Assembly (NCBI RefSeq): GCF_900111765.1
Contig: NZ_FOIB01000001.1
Coordinates: forward strand, 1,116,001 to 1,180,000
Direction: 5' to 3'
Length of the DNA: 64,000 nt
Source of the DNA: Myxococcus fulvus
GTDB lineage: Bacteria; Myxococcota; Myxococcia; Myxococcales; Myxococcaceae
Below the pieces are notes generated by a model. That model had not been told where the DNA came from. It was given only the letters and a program-made list of their open reading frames with translations, and did not search any database. Position 1 is the stretch's first letter. Each line of letters starts with the position of its first letter. Both the position numbers and the translations under genes were made by a program. Positions 42,772-52,163 of this stretch are shown here, piece by piece.

Positions 42772-43368
42772 ATGTCGCCCGGGAAGCTCATCTTCGCGCA
42801 GTCCGTGGAAGCCCTCTTCGTGCGGGCCCTGGGGCCCTACCTGTCGAAGGAGGGACGCCAGCGGCTGAAGGGCGTGGGCCTGGATTTGTCGGAGCGGCTG
42901 CGGCCGGCCTACTCACTGGAGCAGTGGCACGCGTTCCTGCGCGTGGCGGTCCAGGACGTCTTCCCGACGCTGCCTCCCAACGAGGCGTGGCTGATGCTGG
43001 GCGCGCGCTATCTGCAGGGCTTCCGTCAGACGTCGGTGGGGCGGGCCAGCCTGTCGCTCGTCACCCGGCTGGGGCCGATGCGCACGCTGGAGCGCGTCCC
43101 CTTCAACGTGAAGGCGGGCAACAACTTCAACGAGGTCCGCGTCGAGGAGTCCACCGAGGGCGCGGCCACGCTGTGGATGAAGGACGTGGTGGCGGACAAC
43201 CCGTACTTCTCCGCGGGCTTCCTCGCCGAGTCGCTGCGGGTCGCGGGCGCGGGCAACGTGGTGGTGGAGCCCATCGCCTTCGACGGCACCGCCGCCACCT
43301 ACCGCATCACCTGGGGCCGCGCGCTCACCGCGCCCGTGGGTGAGCAGGTCCCCGCTCCGGGCCTCTAG
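42772..43368 (+). CDS. DUF2378 (TIGR02265-type) Myxococcales-specific protein
   Basis: 198 residues, soluble, single domain. The motifs IFAQSVEALFVRALGPYLS, LSEFQWHAF-like SLEQWHAFLRV and YLQGFRQTSVGR fit the DUF2378 family, which is expanded in Myxococcales and of unknown function. It is 66 bases downstream of the kinase gene, same direction, so a shared transcript is possible. No ribosome-binding sequence is clear; the start may be leaderless. Confidence 0.8.
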   Translation: MSPGKLIFAQSVEALFVRALGPYLSKEGRQRLKGVGLDLSERLRPAYSLEQWHAFLRVAVQDVFPTLPPNEAWLMLGARYLQGFRQTSVGRASLSLVTRLGPMRTLERVPFNVKAGNNFNEVRVEESTEGAATLWMKDVVADNPYFSAGFLAESLRVAGAGNVVVEPIAFDGTAATYRITWGRALTAPVGEQVPAPGL

Positions 43369-43769
43369 TCGTCGGAGCCGCTCCCGCTCGACGCCGCGCA
43401 TCCTGGCGACGGTGTCGCGGGCCTGAGTGTCTTTGAATGGCTTTGCCTCTGGGCGGCCCGCGCGCGCTCTGGCTTTGCGGGCCGGAATCGTGCGCGCCTA
43501 CCACCGGGGAGGGAGTGACTTCCCTGGGTTCACGCGCAATCCTTGGCTCCATCATTCGGGGGCCAGGATGCGTGATGAGTCGGTGAGGTCTGCGTCGTTC
43601 GAGGCACTTGTGCTGCCGTGGCCATCTGGATGCTACTCGGGGGGTGATGCCTCCGCCCGAGGCCGATGCCTATCTGATGGGTAGCATCATGCAAAACAAG
43701 ATTTGTCCTGAATCGGCTTGCGTCAAGTGACTCAGGGTCGTGCCGGATGACGCGCACGGGGGGAAGCAC
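43369..43769. other. Intergenic region upstream of the cysteine-rich peptide gene
   Basis: 401 bases. The right half is clearly less GC-rich than its surroundings, in particular 43680-43740 (CATGCAAAACAAGATTTG and flanks), which suggests a promoter for the gene at 43770. An 8-base inverted repeat GATGCTAC...GTAGCATC (from about 43630 to 43687) spans some 45 bases and could be a regulatory or structural element. No other gene is supported; short frames here show no coding bias. Confidence 0.45.
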
Positions 43770-43937
43770 ATGGTGAAGTTGAATGCTCGACTGCGGCGGT
43801 GGGTGCTGATTCTGGGAGCCGCGGTCACGCTGGGGGCGGGGACGGCGTACGCGCAAATCATCCGGGAGGGCGCTTGCTGTGTTCCCTGTTCGTGCAATCC
43901 GGATGGAAGCACCGGCAAGTGCTGTGCACCCTGCTAA
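43770..43937 (+). CDS. Small exported cysteine-rich peptide, 55 residues
   Basis: The ATG at 43770 has GGGGGAAG upstream. A classical signal peptide (LRRWVLILGAAVTLGAGTAYA) leaves a mature part of about 27 residues with seven cysteines in the pattern CCVPCSC...CCAPC. No family is recognised. It could bind metal (CC and CxC pairs), form a disulfide-rich peptide, or be a modified peptide. The next gene, 15 bases on, is also a cysteine-rich exported protein, so the two may work together. Confidence 0.65.
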   Translation: MVKLNARLRRWVLILGAAVTLGAGTAYAQIIREGACCVPCSCNPDGSTGKCCAPC

Positions 43938-43952
43938 GGACATGCACTCCAC

Positions 43953-45197
43953 GTGAGTCCGGACATGTCCAATGCGATGCGGATGGCGATGCGCCTGGGG
44001 CGAGGCTCCCTGGTCCTGGGGGTGTTCGCGGCGGTGGCGTGGGTGTCCTGGTTCACCACGTCGTCCGTGCTGACCTCGCGAACCTCCGCCAATGCGTGTG
44101 TCGCGCCCGTGGCCCAGGCGCCGGTGGTGGAGGCCTCGCTGCTGGCGGCGAGCACCGAGGCGTTCCAGGTCTCGCGCGGGGTGGCGTCCGAGCGCATCGA
44201 GGGCATGGGGGGCTCGGGGGGGCTCGCGCATGTCTTCCAGGGGCAGGTGATGGCCCGTCCGGGGATGAGTCTGATGACGGGCGCGGTCCGGGAGACGCGG
44301 CGGGTGGGGCGCGCGCAGACGCAGTCGCATCAGGAGGTGCCGGAGCCGGTGCGCGAGGAGGTGCGGTTGCGTCCGGCGATGCAGCTCGACTGCTCCTTCG
44401 ACAAGGGGAGCTTCCGTTGCGGTGAGTGCGCGACGGATGGGGACTGCCCTCAGGGGCAGGGCTGTGTCATCAACTATGACAAGCGGCGGTTCGAGTGTGC
44501 CGACAGCGAGTGCGAGGACGACTCGCATTGCTTCCCCGGGGATGTCTGCCGGGTGGCGGCGGGGGAGTTACCGGGGCCGGTGGTCCGGCGGTGCCTGAAG
44601 GCGGGCGTGCGTCAGGCGGGGGAGACCTGCAGCCGGTTGCCGACGAGCGCGGACGAGGCCTGCGTGGAGGGGCTGTTGTGCATCAACCACCACTGCGGAC
44701 CGCCGTGTGAGCCGGGGCAGCCGGAGACGTGCCCGGAGGGGGAGACGTGCGAGCAGAGCTCGATGGGGGCCGCGTGTCTGCCGGACTGTCGCAAGTCCGG
44801 GTGCGTGGAGGGGCGTGCGTGCGCGGCGCTCAATGGGGGCTCGTTCCAGTGTCTGGAGTTGGTGGTGGATGAGTGCTCGGACGAGCAGCCGTGTGGGGGC
44901 GGGAAGAACTGCGTGGTGAGGGGCGGGCGTGGCGGGCGCGCGGGCCGGTTCTGCTCCGCGACCTGTGAGTCCTGGCGGCCGGAGAGCTGCGGCAAGCAGA
45001 GCGTGTGCGGCGTGGGTGGGCCCACGGGCAGCACGTGCTACACGCAGTGTGATCCGGACAAGGTGGATTCATGCCCGGAGCGGTGGATCTGCTCCACGGT
45101 GACGGAGGACCTGCAGTCGTGGGGTTGCATGCCGGACTTCCTGAGCGGCGCGAGCACGGCGCCGCCGCGTCGCGGTGACGAGCCTCCTCCGTTCTGA
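43953..45197 (+). CDS. Exported cysteine-rich protein with EGF-like or stefin-like Cys repeats
   Basis: 414 residues; GTG at 43953 or ATG at 43971. N-terminal hydrophobic anchor (GSLVLGVFAAVAWVSWFTTSSV) without lipobox. From residue ~135 there are some 40 cysteines in short blocks of the type CxxDxxCPxGxxC (for example ECATDGDCPQGQGC, ECEDDSHCFPGDVC, CEPGQPETCPEGETC), as in many myxobacterial surface proteins. No catalytic site is seen. It may be secreted or anchored and is cotranscribed with the small peptide gene before it. It converges with the protease-like gene, only three bases apart. Confidence 0.7.
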   Translation: MSPDMSNAMRMAMRLGRGSLVLGVFAAVAWVSWFTTSSVLTSRTSANACVAPVAQAPVVEASLLAASTEAFQVSRGVASERIEGMGGSGGLAHVFQGQVMARPGMSLMTGAVRETRRVGRAQTQSHQEVPEPVREEVRLRPAMQLDCSFDKGSFRCGECATDGDCPQGQGCVINYDKRRFECADSECEDDSHCFPGDVCRVAAGELPGPVVRRCLKAGVRQAGETCSRLPTSADEACVEGLLCINHHCGPPCEPGQPETCPEGETCEQSSMGAACLPDCRKSGCVEGRACAALNGGSFQCLELVVDECSDEQPCGGGKNCVVRGGRGGRAGRFCSATCESWRPESCGKQSVCGVGGPTGSTCYTQCDPDKVDSCPERWICSTVTEDLQSWGCMPDFLSGASTAPPRRGDEPPPF

Positions 45198-45200
45198 GGA

Positions 45201-47087
45201 CTACTGGGGCTGGCTGCTGTCTCCGAGCGGCGTCACCATTGGGGGCGCGTCCTGGATGGTGCCGGGCTTGATTCGCTGGATGGCGAACTCCGGCAGGGTG
45301 GCGAGCAGGTCGGCCATGGAGAGGGCGAGGGCGAACTTGCCCTGGTTCTCCTTCCACTCTCCGGCGAAGTGCAGGCCCACGACGACCTTGTCGTCGCGCA
45401 GGTCGACGAGCGGCGCGCCGGCGACGCCGACGGTGGTGCTGACATCGCTGCGCAGGGCGCGCACCACCGAGGGGCGGGGCTCCTGGCCCGGCGTGAGCGA
45501 AACCACGCGGCCGGGCATCAACCGACGGACGTCGTACGTGTTGCCCAGCAGCGGGCGCAGGAAGTTCTTGGGCAGGTTGCTGCCCTCGGAGGGATAGCCG
45601 ATGACGTAGACGTACTGGTCCACGTGGGACTTCACCGACTCGGGGTTCCACTCGAGGGTGACGGGCGGGTGGCGCTGCGTGTCGTGCTCGGCGAGCTCGA
45701 GCAGGGCGATGGTGCGCGGTGCGGTGGACGAGGTGTCGTGCCAGGCGAAGATGACCTGGGTGACCAGGTGGCTCTGCTTCGGGTTGCCGCCATCGTCGTC
45801 GAACGTGAACCGCCAGGTCTCGCCCAGGAGGGGTTGAGGTCGGTCCTGGTCGAGCATCAGGGGCGGGACATGGTCTCCGACGGTCATGATGACCCTCGGC
45901 GCCACGGCGAACGCCGTCAGGTAGGTGGTCTTCCCGTCGGGCTTCTGGATGAAGAGTGAGCCCGTCGCGCGGCTGACGGGGAAGCCGGAGTCCTGGCCCG
46001 ACTTCAAGAGCTGTTGCCAGCTCTCCGGGAACACGTCCGAGACGCGGTCATCCTGCATGCGCAGCGCGGGCCGCACCTGGGCCATGACCTCGTACTTGTC
46101 GGGCGGCGCGGCGCGCGCGGTGAGGGCGACGCCTTGCTTCTCGGGCTCGGTGGGCTTGCGCCCCATCATGGCGTACTGCAAGCGGTCGTTCTGGGCCTGG
46201 ATGAGGTCCTCCTGGGTCTTCTGCTCCGCGGGGAGCAGGTCCAGCAGGTCCGCGCGCAGGAGGTAGACCTCCGCGAGTTGCGTCGAGCCGGCGACCTGCC
46301 GGTCGAGGAACGCGCGCAGCTTCTTCACGCTCTCGAGGCTGTCGGGGCTCAAGCCCGTCAGGGTGGCGCTCCGCTCGCGCAGGTCGATGTACTGGCTCCA
46401 GACCTCGGCCCAGGCGCAGAACTCGGCGCGAGACACCTTGGACAGCACCTCGTCGTCGGCGGCGAGCTGCGCCCAGATGAGTCCACAGGCGACGTGGAAC
46501 GAGGCCCGCTCCACGTCGGGTTGTCCGGCGATGTCCAGGACCTGTCCGTCGACCCGGTGTCCCTCGGAGCGCAGCGGGCCCCGCGTCCAGCTTGCCAGGG
46601 CGCGGACTCCGGTGGGGTGCTTCTCCACGACGCCCGTGAGCTCGTTGGGGGTGCTCACCCTTTCGCGGAGCCAGGTGAGCAGCTCCTTGATGTTGATGCC
46701 CTGGACGGTGAGCTCGACGGAGGTGAGGTCGTTGGCCGAGGAGAGCAGGGCGTCGAGATTGCCATTCCCGAACGTGGAGTCGGGCAGGGGTGTGCTGGCG
46801 CCGAAGGTGGCGGGGTTCTCGGATTCGTTCGCGCGCTCTCGCCGCTGGCGCTCCTGGTCGAGCAGGGTCTTGAACGCCCGGTGGTGGTAGGCGATCTGCC
46901 GCGCGAAGGCCTTGGCCTCCGTGGCCTTGGCCTCGCCGGTCTCGAAGAAGTCGAACCGGCCGATGTAGAGGCGCTTGTCGAACCAGACGCGCTGAATCTC
47001 GGAGACGAACACGGCGCCGAGACCCAGGCAGACCACCGTCAGCACAGCGGTGTAGAGCAGCTTCGCCACGACATCCGAAATCGCCAT
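45201..47087 (-). CDS. Membrane-anchored trypsin-like protein with degenerate active site
   Basis: 628 residues from the ATG at 47087. One N-terminal membrane span (LLYTAVLTVVCLGLGAVFV) then a long helical region of ~330 residues with no motif I know, and a C-terminal chymotrypsin-like domain. There the histidine region reads IMTVGDHVP and the serine loop reads TTVGVAGAPLVDL...VVVGLHFAG. In active relatives this loop is GxSGxPL; here Ser is replaced by Ala. So it is probably not a protease but a binding or sensing protein. An extracytoplasmic orientation is inferred. Confidence 0.72.
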   Translation of the reverse strand: MAISDVVAKLLYTAVLTVVCLGLGAVFVSEIQRVWFDKRLYIGRFDFFETGEAKATEAKAFARQIAYHHRAFKTLLDQERQRRERANESENPATFGASTPLPDSTFGNGNLDALLSSANDLTSVELTVQGINIKELLTWLRERVSTPNELTGVVEKHPTGVRALASWTRGPLRSEGHRVDGQVLDIAGQPDVERASFHVACGLIWAQLAADDEVLSKVSRAEFCAWAEVWSQYIDLRERSATLTGLSPDSLESVKKLRAFLDRQVAGSTQLAEVYLLRADLLDLLPAEQKTQEDLIQAQNDRLQYAMMGRKPTEPEKQGVALTARAAPPDKYEVMAQVRPALRMQDDRVSDVFPESWQQLLKSGQDSGFPVSRATGSLFIQKPDGKTTYLTAFAVAPRVIMTVGDHVPPLMLDQDRPQPLLGETWRFTFDDDGGNPKQSHLVTQVIFAWHDTSSTAPRTIALLELAEHDTQRHPPVTLEWNPESVKSHVDQYVYVIGYPSEGSNLPKNFLRPLLGNTYDVRRLMPGRVVSLTPGQEPRPSVVRALRSDVSTTVGVAGAPLVDLRDDKVVVGLHFAGEWKENQGKFALALSMADLLATLPEFAIQRIKPGTIQDAPPMVTPLGDSSQPQ

Positions 47088-47274
47088 GCCTGGAACCTCT
47101 GTCGACCGCGCGGCCTGGCGGCTGAAACCCATCCCGAGGAACCTGAAATGCTAGCGAAGGCGAGGAATCGATGACAAGGCAGCGCTCCGAGGGAACAGGG
47201 CCTCCGTGTCTGTGTTTCCCGCGGGTTCCGAGCGGGATGTGAGTCATTGGGTTGTGGAGATTGGGGGAGACCTG

Positions 47275-47592
47275 TCACGTCGGGCGAGGCACTGCCCCTG
47301 ACGCGTTGGCCCAACCCAGGAAGACCTCGAGAATCTCCCGGAGATTGAAGACGCCCCCGTACCCTTCGAAGGTGGCCTCCCTGACACGGCAGGCGAGCCA
47401 GTCTTTCTCGGACCTGTCGACCGTCTTCTCCTCGAAGGCGACTCCGAGCAGCTTCGTGTCCTTCAAGTCGATCTTCACCGACCAACCTGGGTTGTCGAGG
47501 GTGTCGATGGTCACTCCGTACTGGTGCTCCCACTCGCCATCGCAGTGAGAGGCCATCCACGCCTGAAGCTCCGCCAGCACATCCATGGTCAT
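47275..47592 (-). CDS. Orphan immunity protein, Imm53 family
   Basis: 105 residues, soluble. The signature GEWEHQYGVTIDTLDNPGWS, then the acidic strand and EGYGGVFNLREILEVFLGWA closely match Imm53, which occurs beside polymorphic toxins. The ATG at 47592 has GAGGA upstream. No toxin gene with a matching tip is next to it, so it may protect against toxins of siblings or against a toxin lost or encoded elsewhere. Confidence 0.8.
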   Translation of the reverse strand: MTMDVLAELQAWMASHCDGEWEHQYGVTIDTLDNPGWSVKIDLKDTKLLGVAFEEKTVDRSEKDWLACRVREATFEGYGGVFNLREILEVFLGWANASGAVPRPT

Positions 47593-47673
47593 GGGGTCCT
47601 CACACGAACCCGGCCCATGGCCCTGACCGCGTGAAGCTCGCCCTCCTGGGGACTACCCGAGCGGAGGGTGTGG

Positions 47674-47691
47674 GCGTGGGTCCTCCCACGC
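47674..47691 (+). promoter_or_regulatory. Short perfect hairpin in the divergent Imm53/helicase promoter region
   Basis: GCGTGGG (47674-47680) and CCCACGC (47685-47691) with a TCCT loop. It lies 60 bases before the helicase start. An operator or mRNA hairpin is possible; nothing supports a specific role. Confidence 0.3.
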
Positions 47692-47750
47692 GGTGCGCGC
47701 GTTGACGCCCGCCTGTACCTGTGTTCAGGCTGCCACCTGGAGAGGTGTGC

Positions 47751-50700
47751 ATGGCCCCGCAGATCAGCCTCGACTTCGCCGCCGAGTGCGCGGCCCATCC
47801 TGCCCTGGCGAGCTTCCACCCCGTGGTGCGTCGCTGGTTCGCCGAGCGACTGGGCGAGCCCACCCGTCCTCAAATCGAGGGCTGGCCCCTCATCCAGGCG
47901 GGGCACGACGTGCTCATCGCCGCGCCCACCGGCTCCGGCAAGACGCTCACCGCGTTCCTCGCCGCGCTCGACTCGCTGTTCCGGCTCGCGCTGGAGGGGG
48001 GCCTGGAGGACCGCACCCAGGTGCTCTACGTGTCGCCGCTCAAGGCCCTGGGCAACGACGTGCAGAAGAACCTCCTCCAACCCCTGGAGGAGCTGCTCTC
48101 GCGCGCCCGAGGCGAGGGCTACACCCCGCGCGAGCTGCGCGTGCAGGTGCGCAGCGGTGACACGCCCGCGTCCGAGCGCGCGCAGATGGTGCGCCGCCCT
48201 CCGCACATCCTCATCACCACGCCGGAGTCGCTCTACCTCTACCTCACCGCCGAGCGCGCCCGCGCCACGCTCAAGGGCGTGCGCACCGTCATCGTGGACG
48301 AAATCCACGCGCTCGCCCGCGACAAGCGCGGCAGCCACTTCACGCTGTCCATGGAGCGGCTCAAGGCCCTCACCGAGGTGCGCCCGCAGCTCATCGGCCT
48401 GTCCGCCACGCAGAAGCCGCTGGACGCCATCGCCGGCTTCCTCACCGGCTCGAGCCACCGTCAGTGCCGCAAGGTCGAGGTGGGCCACCTGCGTCCGTGG
48501 GACTTGACGCTCGAGATTCCGGACGCCGAGCTGTCCTCGCTGGCGACCCACGAGATGTGGGGCCAGGTCTATGATCGGCTCATCGCGCTGACGGCCTCGC
48601 ACCGCACGACGCTCATCTTCGTCAACACGCGCAAGATGGCCGAGCGCGTGGCGCATGACTTGGGCGAGCGGCTGGGCGAAGGACTCGTCGCGGCCCACCA
48701 CGGCAGCATGTCGCGCGAAATCCGACTGGCCGCCGAGGAGAAGCTCAAGGACGGCCGCCTGCGGGTGATGGTGGCCACCGCGTCGCTGGAGCTCGGTATC
48801 GACGTGGGCAACGTGGACCTGGTCGTGCAGCTGGGCACCACGAAGGCCATCTCCGTGCTGCTCCAGCGCGTGGGCCGCGCCGGTCACCACAAGGCCGCCA
48901 TCTCCAAGGGCATCCTGTTCGCGATGACGCGCGACGAGCTGGTGGAGTGCGCCGCGCTCCTCAACGCCGTGCGCGAGGGTGACCTGGACCGGGTCATCAT
49001 GCCGGAGAAGCCGCTCGACGTGCTGGCCCAGCAGGTGGTGGCCGCGTGCGCGTGCGAGGAGTGGGACGAGCGCGCGCTCTTCAGCCTCTTCCAACGCGCG
49101 TACCCGTACCGCGACCTCACCTGGGAGGAGTACCAGGGTGTGCTCGAGGTGCTGTCGGAGGGCATCAGCGACCGCCGCGGCCGCGCGGGCATCCACCTGC
49201 ACAGAGACCGGGTGAATCAGCGCCTCAAGGGCCGCCGGGGCGTGCGCATCACCGCGCTCACCAATGGCGGCGCCATCCCGGACACCTTCACCTTCAGCGT
49301 CACCGCCCAGCCCGAGGGCAAGGTGGTGGGCACGCTGGACGAGGACTTCGCGGTGGAGTCCTCGCCCGGGGACGTGTTCCTGCTGGGCAGCACCGCGTGG
49401 CGCATCCAGCGGGTGATGGGCAGCACGGTGATGGTGGAGGACGCGCGGGGCGCCGCGCCCAACGTGCCCTTCTGGCGCGGCGAGGCGCCTGGGCGCACCG
49501 ACGAGCTGTCGCTCCAGGTGGGGCGGCTGCGCGAGGACCTGCTCGCGCGTGAGGACGCGCAGGGCTTCCTGGAGAAGGAGCTGCGCATGTCCCCGCCCGC
49601 GGTGGACGCGCTGCTCGGCTACCTGCGGCTGGGGCGCAAGATGCTGGACGCGCTGCCCAGCCACAACCTCATCGTCGCCGAGCGCTTCTTCGACGAGGCG
49701 GGCGGCATGCAGCTCATCATCCACGCGCCCTTCGGCAGCCGCATCAACCGGGCCTGGGGGCTGGCGCTGCGCAAGCGCTTCTGCCGCTCGTTCGACTTCG
49801 AGCTCCAGGCGGCGGCGACGGAGGACGGCATCCTCCTGTCGCTGGGCGAGCAGCACTCGTTCCCGCTGTCGGACATCTTCGACTTCCTCCACCCCGAGCA
49901 CGTGGAGGAGGTGCTGGTGCAGGCGGTGCTCCAGTCGCCGCTGTTCGGCACGCGCTTCCGCTGGGTGGCCACGCGGGCGCTCGCGCTCCACCGGATGATG
50001 GGCGGCAAGCGCGTGGCGCCCAACCTCCAGCGCGCGCGCAGCGAGGACCTGCTGGCCGCGGTGTTCCCCGCGCAGGTGGGCTGTCAGGACAACCACGGCG
50101 GCGCGGACGTCGAGCTGCCGAACCACCCGCTGGTGAAGCAGACGATGGATGACTGTCTGCACGAGGCCATGGACGTGGAGGGGCTGCGCGAGGTGCTCCG
50201 GCGCATGCGCGACGGCCGCATCCGCCTGGAGGCCCGCGACGTGCCGGAGCCGAGCGTCTTCGCGCACGCGATGATTCACAGCCAGCCCTACACCTTCCTG
50301 GACGACGCCCCGGCGGAGGAGCGCCGTGTGCGCAACGTGGCCCTGCGCCGCGCCATGCCCGCCGAGGACGCGGCCGCCTTCGGCGCGCTGGACGCCACGG
50401 CCATCGCCACGGTCGTGGAGGATGCCGCGCCGCCGATGCGCGACGAGGACGAGCTGCACGACCTGCTCCTCCAGTGGGTGCTGGTACGGGACACGGAGGT
50501 CCCCCGGGGGCTCGCCGAGCCGCTGTTCCAGCAGGGGCGCGTGTCGTGGTTGACGCTCCCCGGCGGGCGCTTCCTGGTCGCGGCCGAGCGGGGCAGCGCG
50601 GTGCGAGCGCTGTTCCCGGACGCGGTGACCCAGCCGCCGCTCCCGGTGTTGGAGCACGACCGGCCGGTGGAGCGCGAGGCCGCGGTGCTCCAGGTGGTGC

Positions 50701-52094
50701 GCGGGCGCATGGAGAACGTGGGGCCCGTCACGGTGGCGGAGCTGTCGCGCCTGTGCGAGCTGAACGAGGACGAGGTCAACGCGGCCATGCATCAGCTGGA
50801 GATGCAGGGCACGGTGCTGCGAGGCCGCTTCCGTCCGCTGGAGCAGCCGCTGGCGCCGGGCGAGACGCCGCCGTTGGAGTGGTGTGACCGGCGTCTGCTC
50901 CAGCGCATCCACCGGATGACGGTGGGCCGGCTGCGCCGCGAAATCGAGCCGCTGAGCGCGCGCGACTTCATGCGCTTCCTCTTCCGGTGGCATCACCTGG
51001 AGGACGTGGACTCGCTGCGCGGCTCCTCGGGCCTGCTCAAGGCGGTGCGCCTGCTCCAGGGCTACGAGGCGCCGGCCTCCGCGTGGGAGCGCTTCCTGTT
51101 GCCCGCGCGCATGCGCGGCTACACGCCTGACCTCTTGGAGCGCGCGTGCTACGGCGGCGAGGTGGCGTGGGGCCGGCTGACGATGAAGGAACCCAAGCCC
51201 GTGGCGGGGCCGCGTCGTGGCGCGCCCGTGACGCCGGAGCCGGAGCCCGCCCCCACGCGCTCCAGGGCCTCGCCCACGCGCAACGCGCCGCTCACCTTCG
51301 CCCTGCGCGAGGATTTGGAGTGGATGCTCGTCGCGGCCCGGCCCCACGCGGTGCTGGCGGACGGGGACGTGTGGACGCCGCCCGACCTCAGCGTCGCCGC
51401 GAAGGACGTGGTGTCGGTGCTGGAGCGGCGGGGCGCGTGCTTCTTCCAGGACCTGGTGTCGCGCGCGCGCCGGCTGCCGGCCGAAATCGAGGACGCGCTG
51501 TGGGAGCTCGTGGCGCGCGGCCTGGTGACGGCGGACGCGGTGCAGAACCTGCGCGTGCTCCAGAGCCCCGCGCACCGCAAGCGCCAGAAGCTGCTCCAGC
51601 GCGGAGGTCCGGGACGCTGGAGCCTCTTGGCGCCCGCGGAGCCGAAGACGTCGGACGAGGTGATGGACTCGCTGGCGCGCCTGTTCCTCCAGCGCTACGG
51701 CATCGTCTGGCGGGATTTGGTGATGCGCGAAGCGCTGGCGCCCACGTGGCGCGAGCTGCTCTTCGTGTACCGGCGCATGGAGGCGCGGGGCGAGGTGCGG
51801 GGCGGTCGCTTCGTGGCGGGCTTCGTCGGTGAACAGTTCGCGCTGCCGGAGGCGGTGGACACGGCGCGCGCGGTGCGCCGTCAGCCTCCGTCCGGCGTGC
51901 GAGTGCAGATTTCGGGAGTGGACCCTCTGAACCTGACGGGTGTGGTGACGCCGGGGCCGCGAGTGCCCGCGCTGCCGGGGAACGTCGTGACGTACATCGA
52001 CGGTGTCCCCGGAGATGTGAACGCCCTGGCGGATGAGGCCGAATCGAACGTTCGGGAGGACACGGACGACGACGAGGTCGCGCAGGCGAGCTGA
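47751..52094 (+). CDS. lhr: Lhr-family ATP-dependent helicase
   Basis: 1447 residues. Superfamily 2 helicase core: Walker A APTGSGKT (58-65), DEIH box (183-186), SAT motif (LSATQKPLD) and motif VI QRVGRAGHHK. This is followed by the winged-helix and Lhr-core regions and a long C-terminal Lhr-CT-like part ending with WRDLVMREAL and a DNA-binding helical module. It has GGAGAGG before the ATG. Such proteins unwind DNA or RNA:DNA in repair. No operon partners. Confidence 0.9.
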   Translation: MAPQISLDFAAECAAHPALASFHPVVRRWFAERLGEPTRPQIEGWPLIQAGHDVLIAAPTGSGKTLTAFLAALDSLFRLALEGGLEDRTQVLYVSPLKALGNDVQKNLLQPLEELLSRARGEGYTPRELRVQVRSGDTPASERAQMVRRPPHILITTPESLYLYLTAERARATLKGVRTVIVDEIHALARDKRGSHFTLSMERLKALTEVRPQLIGLSATQKPLDAIAGFLTGSSHRQCRKVEVGHLRPWDLTLEIPDAELSSLATHEMWGQVYDRLIALTASHRTTLIFVNTRKMAERVAHDLGERLGEGLVAAHHGSMSREIRLAAEEKLKDGRLRVMVATASLELGIDVGNVDLVVQLGTTKAISVLLQRVGRAGHHKAAISKGILFAMTRDELVECAALLNAVREGDLDRVIMPEKPLDVLAQQVVAACACEEWDERALFSLFQRAYPYRDLTWEEYQGVLEVLSEGISDRRGRAGIHLHRDRVNQRLKGRRGVRITALTNGGAIPDTFTFSVTAQPEGKVVGTLDEDFAVESSPGDVFLLGSTAWRIQRVMGSTVMVEDARGAAPNVPFWRGEAPGRTDELSLQVGRLREDLLAREDAQGFLEKELRMSPPAVDALLGYLRLGRKMLDALPSHNLIVAERFFDEAGGMQLIIHAPFGSRINRAWGLALRKRFCRSFDFELQAAATEDGILLSLGEQHSFPLSDIFDFLHPEHVEEVLVQAVLQSPLFGTRFRWVATRALALHRMMGGKRVAPNLQRARSEDLLAAVFPAQVGCQDNHGGADVELPNHPLVKQTMDDCLHEAMDVEGLREVLRRMRDGRIRLEARDVPEPSVFAHAMIHSQPYTFLDDAPAEERRVRNVALRRAMPAEDAAAFGALDATAIATVVEDAAPPMRDEDELHDLLLQWVLVRDTEVPRGLAEPLFQQGRVSWLTLPGGRFLVAAERGSAVRALFPDAVTQPPLPVLEHDRPVEREAAVLQVVRGRMENVGPVTVAELSRLCELNEDEVNAAMHQLEMQGTVLRGRFRPLEQPLAPGETPPLEWCDRRLLQRIHRMTVGRLRREIEPLSARDFMRFLFRWHHLEDVDSLRGSSGLLKAVRLLQGYEAPASAWERFLLPARMRGYTPDLLERACYGGEVAWGRLTMKEPKPVAGPRRGAPVTPEPEPAPTRSRASPTRNAPLTFALREDLEWMLVAARPHAVLADGDVWTPPDLSVAAKDVVSVLERRGACFFQDLVSRARRLPAEIEDALWELVARGLVTADAVQNLRVLQSPAHRKRQKLLQRGGPGRWSLLAPAEPKTSDEVMDSLARLFLQRYGIVWRDLVMREALAPTWRELLFVYRRMEARGEVRGGRFVAGFVGEQFALPEAVDTARAVRRQPPSGVRVQISGVDPLNLTGVVTPGPRVPALPGNVVTYIDGVPGDVNALADEAESNVREDTDDDEVAQAS

Positions 52095-52163
52095 GAAAGC
52101 ACGTCCGCGCGAAGTCGCGATGTTAGGGTGCCCCCTTCTGTCCGCGGTGAGGGGGCATCCTGA

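Noticed and set aside
43427..43684. A short rightward frame in the intergenic region at 43.4 kb
   Set aside because: No ribosome site, no codon bias, and it ends before the lower-GC promoter-like segment.
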